Origin: Martinezella lusitana
GTDB lineage: Bacteria > Pseudomonadota > Alphaproteobacteria > Rhizobiales > Rhizobiaceae
Reading direction: 5' to 3'
Assembly: GCF_016901135.1 (NCBI RefSeq)
Contig: NZ_JAFEVL010000062.1
Span: 1 to 64,000 of the forward strand
DNA length: 64,000 bases
The number at the start of each line of letters is the position of its first letter. Positions within the stretch are counted from its first letter, which is position 1. The position numbers and the translations under genes are program-made. The notes beneath the pieces were generated by a model, which did no database searches, was not told the origin of the DNA, and worked only from the letters and a program-made list of their open reading frames with translations. Shown here piece after piece: positions 17,468 to 25,726 of the stretch.

Positions 17468-17674
17468 AAAACTCTGCCTGCCCCGGACGGTTTTCAAGAT
17501 TGTTTGTCCTTGAAATTAGCTTGCAAAGTCGATACCTCACCATCAACCTGCCGGTAACCAGCCGGACGGCACGGGTGCTCCTTTGGCATTCGTCTGTTCG
17601 TTCGGCACCGCGGGAGGGCGCGACGTTCCAGGTTGCGCATCCGCGGAAAACTAGAGACATTCCTGGAGTGCTTC

Positions 17675-18013
17675 ATGACATATGTCGTGACCGACAATTG
17701 CATCCGCTGCAAATACACCGATTGCGTGGAAGTCTGCCCCGTCGACTGCTTCTACGAGGGCGAGAATTTTCTCGTCATCCATCCTGACGAATGCATCGAT
17801 TGCGGCGTCTGCGAACCCGAATGTCCTGCCGAGGCGATCAAGCCCGATACGGAGCCGGGCCTCGACAAGTGGCTGAAGATCAATACCGAATATGCGTCCA
17901 TCTGGCCGAATATCACGGTAAAGCGCGATCCACTGCCGCAAGCCAAGGAAATGGACGGCGAAGAGGGCAAGTTCGAGAAGTATTTCTCGGCGAACCCCGG
18001 CGCGGGCGACTGA
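17675..18013 (+). CDS. fdxA: 7Fe ferredoxin FdxA
   Basis: A 112-residue seven-iron ferredoxin, a low-potential electron carrier with one [3Fe-4S] and one [4Fe-4S] cluster. The cysteine pattern reproduces Azotobacter FdI shifted by one residue: Cys9, Cys17 and Cys50 for the 3Fe cluster, and Cys21, Cys40, Cys43 and Cys46 for the 4Fe cluster. The start MTYVVTDNCIRCKYTDC is the family signature, and GGAG precedes the ATG. The 207 nt after the S4 gene contain no other gene. A terminator lies about 70 nt after the stop. It is commonly found upstream of carD in Rhizobiales, as here. Confidence 0.96.
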   Translation: MTYVVTDNCIRCKYTDCVEVCPVDCFYEGENFLVIHPDECIDCGVCEPECPAEAIKPDTEPGLDKWLKINTEYASIWPNITVKRDPLPQAKEMDGEEGKFEKYFSANPGAGD

Positions 18014-18080
18014 TCGAAAGCCGTGACAGGCTGCCGATAAAGGTGTAGTCGATATCGCACGGAACGAATCATTGCCGTTG

Positions 18081-18110
18081 GGCCGCGTGGGCTGTCAACG
18101 TGGCCTTTTT
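18081..18110 (+). terminator. Rho-independent terminator of fdxA
   Basis: GGCCGCG (18081-18087) pairs with CGTGGCC (18099-18105), allowing one G-T wobble, and five T residues follow. It lies 68 nt after the fdxA stop. Confidence 0.75.
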
Positions 18111-18318
18111 GGCGCGCGTGAAGCAAATTATTGATTTCCTCAGATTTTTGTGATAGCTTGCCTACACTGATCCACAGCGGCATTTCGCATGCCCAAAACC
18201 ATCACGAAAGCAAATTACCAATCCGTACGCGGTTTCCTTGACATATCAACGTTTTGAGTTGTCGGGTCTGGGATCGCGATGGAGGGGTTTCTTTTGCATG
18301 AGTCTGGCTGGACCAGGA

Positions 18319-18352
18319 TGAAGTCACCCGACGGTGCTTCCGTCTCATCCGG
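18319..18352 (+). promoter_or_regulatory. Hairpin in the carD leader
   Basis: GGATGA and TCATCC enclose an inner stem GACGG-TGCTT-CCGTC about 60 nt before the carD start codon. No T tract follows. The 18111-18409 stretch otherwise holds no gene, and a TTGACA-like element at about 18238 could be the -35 box of carD. The role of the hairpin is unknown. Confidence 0.4.
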
Positions 18353-18409
18353 GCCTGACTGACCCGGCGCCGGCCCTCACCGGTGCGTAACAGGGAGTTT
18401 TTGAAAAGA

Positions 18410-18982
18410 ATGACGACCCAGCAGAAAAAACCTTCAGCAGCACGCCATGGCTTCAAGACTGGTGAATCGATCGTATATCCCGCTCATGGTGTTGGTACGA
18501 TCACCGCGATTGAAGAGCAAGAAGTCGCAGGCATGAAGCTTGAGCTTTTTGTAATCGACTTCGAAAAAGACAAGATGCGTCTGAAGGTGCCCGTGGCCAA
18601 GGCCATGAGCATTGGCATGCGTAAGCTTTCCGAGACGGATTTCGTCGAACGGGCGCTTAAGGTTGTCCAGGGCAAGGCTCGCGTCAAGCGTACCATGTGG
18701 TCGCGTCGCGCTCAGGAATATGATGCCAAGATCAATTCCGGCGATCTGATCTCTATCGCTGAGGTGGTTCGCGATCTTTATCGTGCCGAGAATCAGCCGG
18801 AACAGTCTTATTCCGAACGTCAGCTCTATGAAGCCGCGCTCGATCGCATGGCGCGCGAAATTGCTGCCGTAAACAAGATGTCGGAGACCGAAGCCGTTCG
18901 CCTCGTCGAAGCCAATCTCAACAAGGGTCCCAAGCGCGGCAAGGTCGTCGAAGAAGACGATTCCCAGGACGAAGCCGCATAA
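18410..18982 (+). CDS. carD: CarD-family transcriptional regulator
   Basis: CarD-family proteins bind the RNA polymerase beta subunit and stabilise open promoter complexes, often at rRNA and stress promoters. The 190-residue protein has the N-terminal RNA-polymerase-interacting Tudor-like domain (GFKTGESIVYPAHGVGTITA, about residues 15-75). A helical DNA-binding C-terminal domain (SRRAQEYDAKINSGDLISIA, then ERQLYEAALDRMAREIAAV) and a short acidic tail follow. The ATG at 18410 was preferred over an upstream GTG at 18383. A strong terminator follows. In alphaproteobacteria the homologue (CdnL) links growth and cell-cycle transcription. Confidence 0.94.
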   Translation: MTTQQKKPSAARHGFKTGESIVYPAHGVGTITAIEEQEVAGMKLELFVIDFEKDKMRLKVPVAKAMSIGMRKLSETDFVERALKVVQGKARVKRTMWSRRAQEYDAKINSGDLISIAEVVRDLYRAENQPEQSYSERQLYEAALDRMAREIAAVNKMSETEAVRLVEANLNKGPKRGKVVEEDDSQDEAA

Positions 18983-19004
18983 GGCCAGTGCCAGATACTG
19001 CTTC

Positions 19005-19034
19005 AAAAAACCCGGCCATCGTGCCGGGTTTTTT
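19005..19034. terminator. Rho-independent terminator of carD
   Basis: AAAAAACCCGGC and GCCGGGTTTTTT form a perfect 12-bp stem with a 6-nt loop, beginning 22 nt after carD. The A and T runs would allow it to work on both strands. Confidence 0.95.
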
Positions 19035-19038
19035 CTTT

Positions 19039-19063
19039 GGAACCTTTTTCCGTTTGCCGCGTT
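19039..19063 (+). promoter_or_regulatory. Consensus EcfG (RpoE2-type) promoter for rpoH2
   Basis: GGAAC (19039-19043), 16 bases, CGTT (19060-19063) matches the general-stress ECF sigma consensus exactly. It immediately follows the carD terminator and points at rpoH2, about 320 nt away. In Sinorhizobium meliloti rpoH2 is known to depend on RpoE2, which fits. The leader 19064-19385 shows no gene. Confidence 0.7.
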
Positions 19064-19385
19064 TAAGGCTCGTGTTGGCGGTCGGTGCGGGTTCCTTCCT
19101 ACGGGTGAGTTTTCTCGACTGGCTGTTTCATTGACGTTCACGAGGACCGGCCTATGCGTTTTCATTCGAAGCTCCCCGGCGATCTGAAGATGCTTCAATC
19201 GTCAGATTCGTTCGCTGATATCGAGTTAGACTAGTCATCGATTATCCGGCGAGCCGGAGATTGGTCTCCAATTGCATTTCACTCATTGATTTTCATCCGA
19301 GCGGGGATGTTCGGAAACGATGCTTGCTGCCCTTTTCGTCGACCGCGGCACAGAGACGACTTGAGGCCGAACCCAGGAGATGCAT

Positions 19386-20249
19386 ATGACGAATATGTCT
19401 GCAGATCGGCGCATGATTAAAGTTGCGATGGCTGCTCCATATCTAGATCGTGATGAAGAACATGATCTCGCCATACGTTGGAAGGATCACGACGATCGCG
19501 GCGCCCGCAATCAGATCGCGACCGCCCATATGCGCCTTGTCATTTCGATGGCAGGCAAATTCCGGAATTTCGGACTGCCGATGAGCGATCTCGTGCAGGA
19601 AGGTTACGTCGGCTTGCTGGAAGCTGCCGCCCGCTTCGAGCCGGAGCGGGAAGTGCGCTTTTCGACCTATGCCAGCTGGTGGATCCGCGCGTCGATCCAG
19701 GATTATATCCTGCGCAACTGGTCGATCGTGCGCGGCGGCACGAGTTCGGCGCAGAAGGCGCTGTTTTTCAATCTCCGCCGTCTGCGCGCCAAGCTCGCAA
19801 GAAGCAATTCGAGCATTACCGTTCAGTCTATTCACGAGGAAATCGCCGTCACGCTCGGCGTCAGCCTTGCCGATGTGCAGACCATGGATGCGCGTCTTTC
19901 CGGCAGCGACACCTCGCTGCAGGCGCCTTCGATAGCAAGCGATTCCGAAAGCGCCGAACGCATCGACTTTCTCATCAGCGACGAGCCGCTTCCGGATGAG
20001 CAGGTTTCCGACATGATCGACGGCGAACGTCGTCGCATCTGGCTTGCATCGGCGCTGAAGCACCTGAACGAACGCGAGATGAAGATCATCCGTGCGCGCC
20101 GCCTGGTCGAAGATGGGGCGACACTGGAGGAGCTCGGCGCCGATCTCGGCATTTCCAAGGAACGTGTGCGTCAGATCGAAAGCCGCGCGATGGACAAGCT
20201 CCGCAGCGCGTTGGTGGATGCCGACCCGCGTATGGCAACCTATGCCTGA
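19386..20249 (+). CDS. rpoH2: RNA polymerase heat-shock sigma factor RpoH2
   Basis: A sigma-32 family factor that directs RNA polymerase to heat-shock and stress promoters. The 287-residue protein has region 2 (LVQEGYVGLLEAAARFEPER, then FSTYASWWIRASIQDYILRN), the RpoH box (SAQKALFFNLRRLR), and region 4 (GISKERVRQIESRAMDKLRS). AGGAG is 8 nt before the ATG at 19386, so this is preferred over the ATG 6 nt earlier. The sequence fits the RpoH2 paralogue of rhizobia better than the primary RpoH1, which is supported by the upstream EcfG promoter: stress would activate EcfG, which then raises RpoH2. Confidence 0.88.
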   Translation: MTNMSADRRMIKVAMAAPYLDRDEEHDLAIRWKDHDDRGARNQIATAHMRLVISMAGKFRNFGLPMSDLVQEGYVGLLEAAARFEPEREVRFSTYASWWIRASIQDYILRNWSIVRGGTSSAQKALFFNLRRLRAKLARSNSSITVQSIHEEIAVTLGVSLADVQTMDARLSGSDTSLQAPSIASDSESAERIDFLISDEPLPDEQVSDMIDGERRRIWLASALKHLNEREMKIIRARRLVEDGATLEELGADLGISKERVRQIESRAMDKLRSALVDADPRMATYA

Positions 20250-20254
20250 GAGGC

Positions 20255-20278
20255 ACCTTCTCCCGATCGGGGGAAGGT
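20255..20278. terminator. Palindrome between rpoH2 and the M48 protease gene
   Basis: ACCTTC and GAAGGT enclose CCCGATCGGG in the 39-nt gap between two convergent stop codons. It could end both transcripts, but lacks a T run. Confidence 0.5.
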
Positions 20279-20288
20279 AAACCGGCCA

Positions 20289-21821
20289 TTATTCCGCAAT
20301 AATCTTGACCTTGTCGCCCGGTGCAATGTTTGCGCCGGTGGGTAGGGCGTTGATCAGCTTGAACAGGTCGAGCTTGCGGTCGGTACCCATCATACGGGCT
20401 GCAAGCGTGGTGATCGTATCGCCGGGCTGGACGGTGACGACGCGAACCCGCAGCGGCTTCAACGACGAAGCCTCCTCCGGGGTCATGTGCCGGAAGCTTG
20501 ACCGCAGCACATTGGCCGTCTGATCGAGCTGGGCGAGGTTCCCCTTCGGCACCGCCGTCAGGAAGCGGAAGATCTGCGTGCGGTCGCGGATGACGGTGAC
20601 ATCGAAATCCCAACGATCGGCAGAAGCGCGCGCGGTGGCGGCCTGCATGCCGTTGACGGTGATCGATTGGATCGACGAAGGATCGAGGCCGGTCACCCAG
20701 CCGCTGGAAATATAGTTCGTCAGGTTCTGATTCTGGGTGTCGGCAACGCCGTCGAAGCGAATGGCGATATCGCCAGGACCGGTCGCCATGACAGCCTCGA
20801 CCTTGTTGTCGATACGGAAATCAGGCGGCACGTCGAAACGAATGCCAAGGCCGCCATGCAGGAAGGTCTGGCCGCGTACATAGCCTTCCTCCGGGCTGTC
20901 GCCATAGAGCAGGCCGTCGATACCATTCAGATAATAGTCGCGGCCGGTGTCGCCGACCTTGCCTTCCTCGCCGAATTCGCGGGCATGGGCCTTGGCGAGG
21001 TCGATGCGCTGCGGGGTGCTTGGATGGCTGGATAGGAAGTCCAGGCTCTGGTCGGCATCGGAATTGGCCGTCATGAAGCGGCTGTAGTCTTCCATGGCGT
21101 TCAGGAAGCGTGCCGCGGCGTAAGGGTCATAGCCTGCCTGGCCGAGTGTGCGAATGCCGATCTCGTCGGCCTGCAGTTCCTGCTGGCGCGAGAAGGCGGC
21201 GAGGCGCAGCTTGCCGCGGGCCAGCGCCTGCTTGCCGGCGAGGTCGCTCGACAGGACCTCAGCGACGACGCGGCTGGCGATGACCTCGGCCTCTTCGCGC
21301 TTCTGGCGTTCGATGCCGTGATTGGCGGTGACGTGCGCCATTTCGTGTGACAGCACGGCGGCAACCTCGGAGGCATCGTTGGCAAGAGCCAGAAGGCCGC
21401 GCGTCACATAGAGATAGCCGCCCGGCAACGCGAAGGCGTTGATCGACGGCGAATTCAGAATGGTGATGCGATAGGATTGCTGCGGATTCTCCGACACGCT
21501 GGTCAGGGCGCCGGCGATGCGGGCAACCAGACGTTCGGTCTTGGCGTCCTTGTATTCGCCGCCGTAGCTCGCGAGAATGCGTGGATGCTCGCGCGCGCCC
21601 ATCTGCGCGCGCGGATCGTTTTTCTGCACCTCGGAGACGATCTGCGGATTGGCTGAGGGCGAGACGCTCGGCTGATAGGACTGATCCATCACCGTTTGGC
21701 AGCTGTTCAATATTGCCGCGGCGACAAGAAGAGGAGCCAGGCGGCGCAAACGGGCTGCGACGGGCACGCTGATCCTTCGTTTTGCTCGTTCGCTCTGCTT
21801 CAGTACCTGTATCTCACTCAT
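20289..21821 (-). CDS. M48-family metalloprotease lipoprotein with LysM domain
   Basis: A 510-residue periplasmic protease of the BepA/YfgC type, which degrades misfolded outer-membrane proteins. A basic N-terminus leads into a hydrophobic stretch and a lipobox (LVAAAILNSC). The peptidase M48 domain follows with the zinc motif HEMAH in AAVLSHEMAHVTANHGIERQ. The C-terminus holds a LysM domain (VTVQPGDTITTLAARMMGT) that would bind peptidoglycan. Combining M48 with LysM is typical of alphaproteobacterial members. The start at 21821 was chosen because the 9 residues before it look non-conserved. The next 270 nt upstream, to the end of thiQ, contain no gene and should hold its promoter. Confidence 0.9.
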   Translation of the reverse strand: MSEIQVLKQSERAKRRISVPVAARLRRLAPLLVAAAILNSCQTVMDQSYQPSVSPSANPQIVSEVQKNDPRAQMGAREHPRILASYGGEYKDAKTERLVARIAGALTSVSENPQQSYRITILNSPSINAFALPGGYLYVTRGLLALANDASEVAAVLSHEMAHVTANHGIERQKREEAEVIASRVVAEVLSSDLAGKQALARGKLRLAAFSRQQELQADEIGIRTLGQAGYDPYAAARFLNAMEDYSRFMTANSDADQSLDFLSSHPSTPQRIDLAKAHAREFGEEGKVGDTGRDYYLNGIDGLLYGDSPEEGYVRGQTFLHGGLGIRFDVPPDFRIDNKVEAVMATGPGDIAIRFDGVADTQNQNLTNYISSGWVTGLDPSSIQSITVNGMQAATARASADRWDFDVTVIRDRTQIFRFLTAVPKGNLAQLDQTANVLRSSFRHMTPEEASSLKPLRVRVVTVQPGDTITTLAARMMGTDRKLDLFKLINALPTGANIAPGDKVKIIAE

Positions 21822-22091
21822 TTCGCTGCCATGCCGGCTCGGCGCCAAATCCGGTTGATCGTTACCGGGCCGATCGTCGTCGCGCGCCGATAAAGGTTGC
21901 TTTCACCCCATCAATCCGCATTTACCGGACGGTCTCCACCCCTTGCTGTAGCCGATTTTGGCACCGGTTGCATAGCGAGACTCCGTTTAAATGTGGCAGC
22001 GTTGTATTTTAGCAAGCATTTCTCGCAGGACTTTCAGCCGTTTGGCTGGACGAAATTAAGGCAAAACCGGCAACAGCATGCTGCGTCGCAT

Positions 22092-22820
22092 TCAATGTTG
22101 CAAAAATGTAGTCAGTGCCGGAATGCCGTCCTCCTTCAGGAAGGCTTCGATGGGGGCAGAAAGCCGGATCATGCCGCCGTCGATGAAGACGGCATGATCG
22201 GCAAGGCGTCTGACTTCGGCCGGATCATGCGAGACGATAAGCACCGTGTTGCCAGTCTCATGGTGGAGGGTTTTGAGAAGCTCGACCATGCCGGAACGCA
22301 GACCCGGATCGAGCGCGGCGAAGGGTTCGTCCAGGAGCAGGATCGGTTTGTCGCGCACCAGTGCCCTGGCGAAGGCGGCGCGCTGCCGCTCGCCGCCGGA
22401 AAGCGTTCCCGGCTTGCGCTTCTCGAAACCAGGGAGCCCGACACGCGCCAGGGCTTCCGAGATCCTTTGACGGTCCCGGGCGGAGAGCTTCAACGACGGG
22501 CTGATGCCAAGGCCGACATTGGTGAAGAGATCGAGATGGGCAAAGAGATTGTTGTCCTGGAAGACGAGCGACACCGGCCGCTCGGCGGGGTGTTTGCCGG
22601 TCACGTCCTGTCCGGCAAGCAGGATGCGGCCGCGATCGGGCGGTTCGAAGCCGGCCAGCAGATTGAGGAAGGTCGACTTACCCGATCCGGAGGGGCCGGC
22701 AATGGCAACGATCTTGCCCTGCGGCAAAGCGCAATCGAAGCGGAAGTCGTGCGTGCCGAGGCGCAGTTCGACGCCGGTCATCGCTATGCTGCGTTCGATC
22801 ATGTCACCGCCGTCAGTCAT
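22092..22820 (-). CDS. thiQ: Thiamine ABC transporter ATPase ThiQ
   Basis: The ATP-binding subunit of the thiamine / thiamine phosphate importer. The 242-residue protein has Walker A GPSGSGKST, Q-loop LVFQDNNLFAHL, signature LSGGERQRAAFARAL and Walker B ILLLDEPFAALDP. It overlaps the 3' end of thiP by 8 nt, and translational coupling is likely. It is the last gene of the riboswitch-controlled thiBPQ operon. The start could also be the internal ATG seven codons in (MIERSIAM). Confidence 0.94.
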   Translation of the reverse strand: MTDGGDMIERSIAMTGVELRLGTHDFRFDCALPQGKIVAIAGPSGSGKSTFLNLLAGFEPPDRGRILLAGQDVTGKHPAERPVSLVFQDNNLFAHLDLFTNVGLGISPSLKLSARDRQRISEALARVGLPGFEKRKPGTLSGGERQRAAFARALVRDKPILLLDEPFAALDPGLRSGMVELLKTLHHETGNTVLIVSHDPAEVRRLADHAVFIDGGMIRLSAPIEAFLKEDGIPALTTFLQH

Positions 22821-24450
22821 TTCGCCTGCCTTCGTCTTCGCGGGTGCCTTGCCCCGCCGTGCCGGCGATGGTGAGGAGAAGGCATACCGCGCCGAGGATC
22901 AAGGCATATCCGTCGGCATCGTTGGTGCGGTAGCTGCCGAGCTTGCTGTAGACCAGCCAGGGCAGGGTCATCAGGCTGTCCGAGCCGAAAAGAGCGACGG
23001 CGCCGAGATCACCGAGCGACAGGGCCATGGCGAAGGAGAGCGCCGTGAAGAGCGGTTTGCGAAGGCCGGGCCAGTCGATCAGGCGCAAGCGGGAAATCCC
23101 CTCAAGGCCGAGGCTCGCCGCCAGCCGTTCGGTGCGGCGGCGATGAACGGCATAGGCTGGCTCCAGGACGCGGATAACGAAGGGCAGCGCCATCAGCGCA
23201 TTGATGACGGCGATCAGGACGGCGGCGAAGCGGCTGGGATCGCCGAATGGCCTGAGCGCCAGGAACCAGCCGGTTGCCAGCACGATCGGCGGAACGAGCA
23301 GGATGAGGGAGGAGGCGCCACTGAGGGCCGTCGCCAGTGTGCGCAGGCTGAAGGTCTTGTTGCGGTCGGCCGAAATCACCGAGCGGGCGCGGATCATCGC
23401 GAACGATATCGCCACGGCCAGAAGGCCGGCGGCGAGTGCGATGGCGAGGCTCGTGACAGCCGCCTGCAGGAAGATCGCCTGACCGACGAGCTTGAGAAGA
23501 TCGGCTTTAAGGCCGGTGACGACGACCGAGGCGAGCGGCAGGCCGATGAAGAGGGCAGCGCTTAAGAGCAAGGCCGCATCGGCCCATCGCGCGGCGCGCA
23601 GCTGCCCGTCGAGGCGCCGCAGGGCGCGGCCGCTGGTTAACCCGTGATTGTCAGGCGAGGGAAACAGCGTCATTGCGCCAAGGATTGCGGCTGTGACGAC
23701 GATCTGCAGCAGCGACAGCAGCACGGCACGACCGGGATCGAAATCGAAGCGCAGGGCCTGGTAGATCGCGACCTCCAACGTCGTTGCGGCCGGGCCGCCG
23801 CCAAGGATCAGTATCAGCGTGAAGCTGGTCGCACACAGCATGAAGATCAGGCCGGCGATGCCTGGAATGAGGCCGCGCAGAACAGGCCATTCGATGAAGC
23901 GGAAGACCGAGGCGGGCCGCATGCCGAGCCCGCCGGCAACGAGCCAATATTCCGCCGGCACACGCTCCAGCCCGGCAAGCATCAGCCGGCAGGCGAGCGG
24001 CATATTGAAGAAGACATGCGCCAGCAGGATGCCGGCAAGGCCATAGATACTGACGGGCTGCGACAGGCCGAGGGCCGTGAGTGCCTGATTGAGCAATCCC
24101 TGGCGCCCCCATATGCCGAGAAGACCGAGCGCGCCGATCAGCACTGGCAGGCCCATGGGCACGGCCATCAGGCGGATCAGCCACAGCCGGCCGGGGAAAC
24201 GCGGCTGGCGCGCCAAGGCGCGGGCGACGGGGATGGCAAGGACGATGGAGAGCAGGGTCGATAGGACTGCCTGCAGCAGGGTGAAACGCAGCATGCGCAG
24301 GAGATAGGGGTCGGCGAGCGTGGTGTCGCCGCCGGATTCGATGCCGGCGGCAAGCAGGACGGCGACGGCGATCCCGACGAAAAGCGCGATGCCGGCGAGG
24401 CTGAACGTCCCGCCGGAAATGGCGCGTCTTCTTTCGAGTGCCGTCAGCAT
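22813..24450 (-). CDS. thiP: Thiamine ABC transporter permease ThiP
   Basis: The inner-membrane permease of the thiamine importer. The 545-residue protein is a fused double-permease with about 12 membrane segments and two EAA-like loops (for example PAEYWLVAGGLGMRPASVFR in the first half and RRTERLAASLGLEGISRLR in the second). The ATG at 24450 lies 10 nt after the thiB stop codon; an upstream in-frame start would overlap thiB by 65 nt. Its 3' end overlaps thiQ. Confidence 0.93.
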   Translation of the reverse strand: MLTALERRRAISGGTFSLAGIALFVGIAVAVLLAAGIESGGDTTLADPYLLRMLRFTLLQAVLSTLLSIVLAIPVARALARQPRFPGRLWLIRLMAVPMGLPVLIGALGLLGIWGRQGLLNQALTALGLSQPVSIYGLAGILLAHVFFNMPLACRLMLAGLERVPAEYWLVAGGLGMRPASVFRFIEWPVLRGLIPGIAGLIFMLCATSFTLILILGGGPAATTLEVAIYQALRFDFDPGRAVLLSLLQIVVTAAILGAMTLFPSPDNHGLTSGRALRRLDGQLRAARWADAALLLSAALFIGLPLASVVVTGLKADLLKLVGQAIFLQAAVTSLAIALAAGLLAVAISFAMIRARSVISADRNKTFSLRTLATALSGASSLILLVPPIVLATGWFLALRPFGDPSRFAAVLIAVINALMALPFVIRVLEPAYAVHRRRTERLAASLGLEGISRLRLIDWPGLRKPLFTALSFAMALSLGDLGAVALFGSDSLMTLPWLVYSKLGSYRTNDADGYALILGAVCLLLTIAGTAGQGTREDEGRRND

Positions 24451-24460
24451 GGTCGCGATG

Positions 24461-25489
24461 TCAGTTGCCGCTGGTGGCGGCCAGCCATTCGTCGATCCAG
24501 GCCTTGCGGTTCTTCTCGACGACATCCGGGCTCATGAGGAAGGTCTTCGTCGGCACCACGAGCTTGCCGAAGGCGTCCGGCAGCGGCGTTGATGTGGCCG
24601 AGACCGGCATCATCCAGTTGGCTGTCGGGATAATGTCCTGGAAGCCTGTGGAGATCATGAACTTCAGGAAATCGCGGGCAAGGTCCTTGTTCGGTGAGGC
24701 TTTGACGAGACCGGCGACCTCGATCTGGATGTAATGTCCCTCGGTGAAGGCGGCTGCCTGATAACGCTCGGTCTTATCCTCGATCATGTGGTAGGCCGGA
24801 GACGTCGTGTAGGAAAGCACCATGGGTGCTTCGCCCTTGGTGAAGAGATCATAGGCCTCCGACCAGCCGGGTGTCACCGTCAGGATGCGGCCCTTGAGCT
24901 TTGCCCAGGCGTCGGCTGATTTGTCGCCGTAAATCGACTTGACCCAGAGCAGCAGGCCGAGGCCGGGCGTCGAGGTACGCGGATCCTCGATGACGATCTT
25001 CTGCGAGGGATCGCCCTCGACGAGATCCTTCATGCTCTTCGGTGGGTTCTTGATCGTCTGGGTGTCGTAGATGACGGCGAAATGGCCGTAATCATAGGGC
25101 ACGAAGACATCATCCTTGAAATCGCCGGGAACCTTGAGCGCCGATGTGTCGACGCCGCTGGCATCGAACAGGCCGGTATCCTTAGCTTCGTCGACAAGAT
25201 TGGTGTCGAGGCCGAGAACGACATCGGCCTTGGTGCCGGCGCCCTCAAGCTTCAGCCGGGACAGAAGCGCCACGCCGTCGGTGACGCTGACATAGTTGAC
25301 CGTGCAGCCGCATGTCTTTTCAAAGGCGGCCTTGACCTTGGGGCCGGGACCCCAATCGGCGGTAAAGCTCTCATAGGTGTAGATGGTCAGCGTCTTGTCG
25401 GCCGCCTGGGCGGCCTGGGCGGTAAAAAACATCGTGCCGGCGGCGAGAGCCAAGCCGGCGAAAAGTGACAATAGCGATCGGTCGTGCAT
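24461..25489 (-). CDS. thiB: Thiamine-binding periplasmic protein ThiB
   Basis: The substrate-binding protein of the thiamine importer. The 342-residue precursor has a signal peptide (LFAGLALAAGTMFFTAQAAQA) and the mature start ADKTLTIYTYESFTADWG. That is the ThiB/TbpA signature together with GPGPKVKAAFEKTCGC and MVLSYTTSPAYHMIEDKTER. GAGGAGG lies before the ATG. The TPP riboswitch begins about 60 nt upstream, so import is repressed when intracellular thiamine diphosphate is high. Confidence 0.95.
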   Translation of the reverse strand: MHDRSLLSLFAGLALAAGTMFFTAQAAQAADKTLTIYTYESFTADWGPGPKVKAAFEKTCGCTVNYVSVTDGVALLSRLKLEGAGTKADVVLGLDTNLVDEAKDTGLFDASGVDTSALKVPGDFKDDVFVPYDYGHFAVIYDTQTIKNPPKSMKDLVEGDPSQKIVIEDPRTSTPGLGLLLWVKSIYGDKSADAWAKLKGRILTVTPGWSEAYDLFTKGEAPMVLSYTTSPAYHMIEDKTERYQAAAFTEGHYIQIEVAGLVKASPNKDLARDFLKFMISTGFQDIIPTANWMMPVSATSTPLPDAFGKLVVPTKTFLMSPDVVEKNRKAWIDEWLAATSGN

Positions 25490-25551
25490 GACAGCGCCTC
25501 CTCTTTGGTTTCGTCTTGAAGGGGAAAAGGGCGCTATGATTTCGTCACGCG

Positions 25552-25650
25552 TCTAATCCCTCCGCCGGTGTTAGCCGGATCAGGTTCCGCGGGTTGGCCG
25601 GTAAAAGCCTCTCAGCCAGATATCCGATAGGACATAAGGCACCCCGTTAG
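25552..25650 (-). ncRNA. TPP riboswitch (thi box) of thiBPQ
   Basis: On the minus strand the conserved thi-box elements occur in order: GGGGTGCC, GGCTGAGAGG, ACCCGCGGAACCTGATCC and GGCTAACACCGGCG with AGGGA. It precedes thiB by about 60 nt. Binding of thiamine diphosphate would shut off the operon. I could not tell from the short 3' part whether it acts on translation or on transcription. Confidence 0.95.
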
Positions 25651-25726
25651 AGCGTCGGCAGATTTAGCCTTGTGACGAAGGGATGACAAGGGGAATGATT
25701 CCCCTGTCGATTGCAGGACGCGCGAT

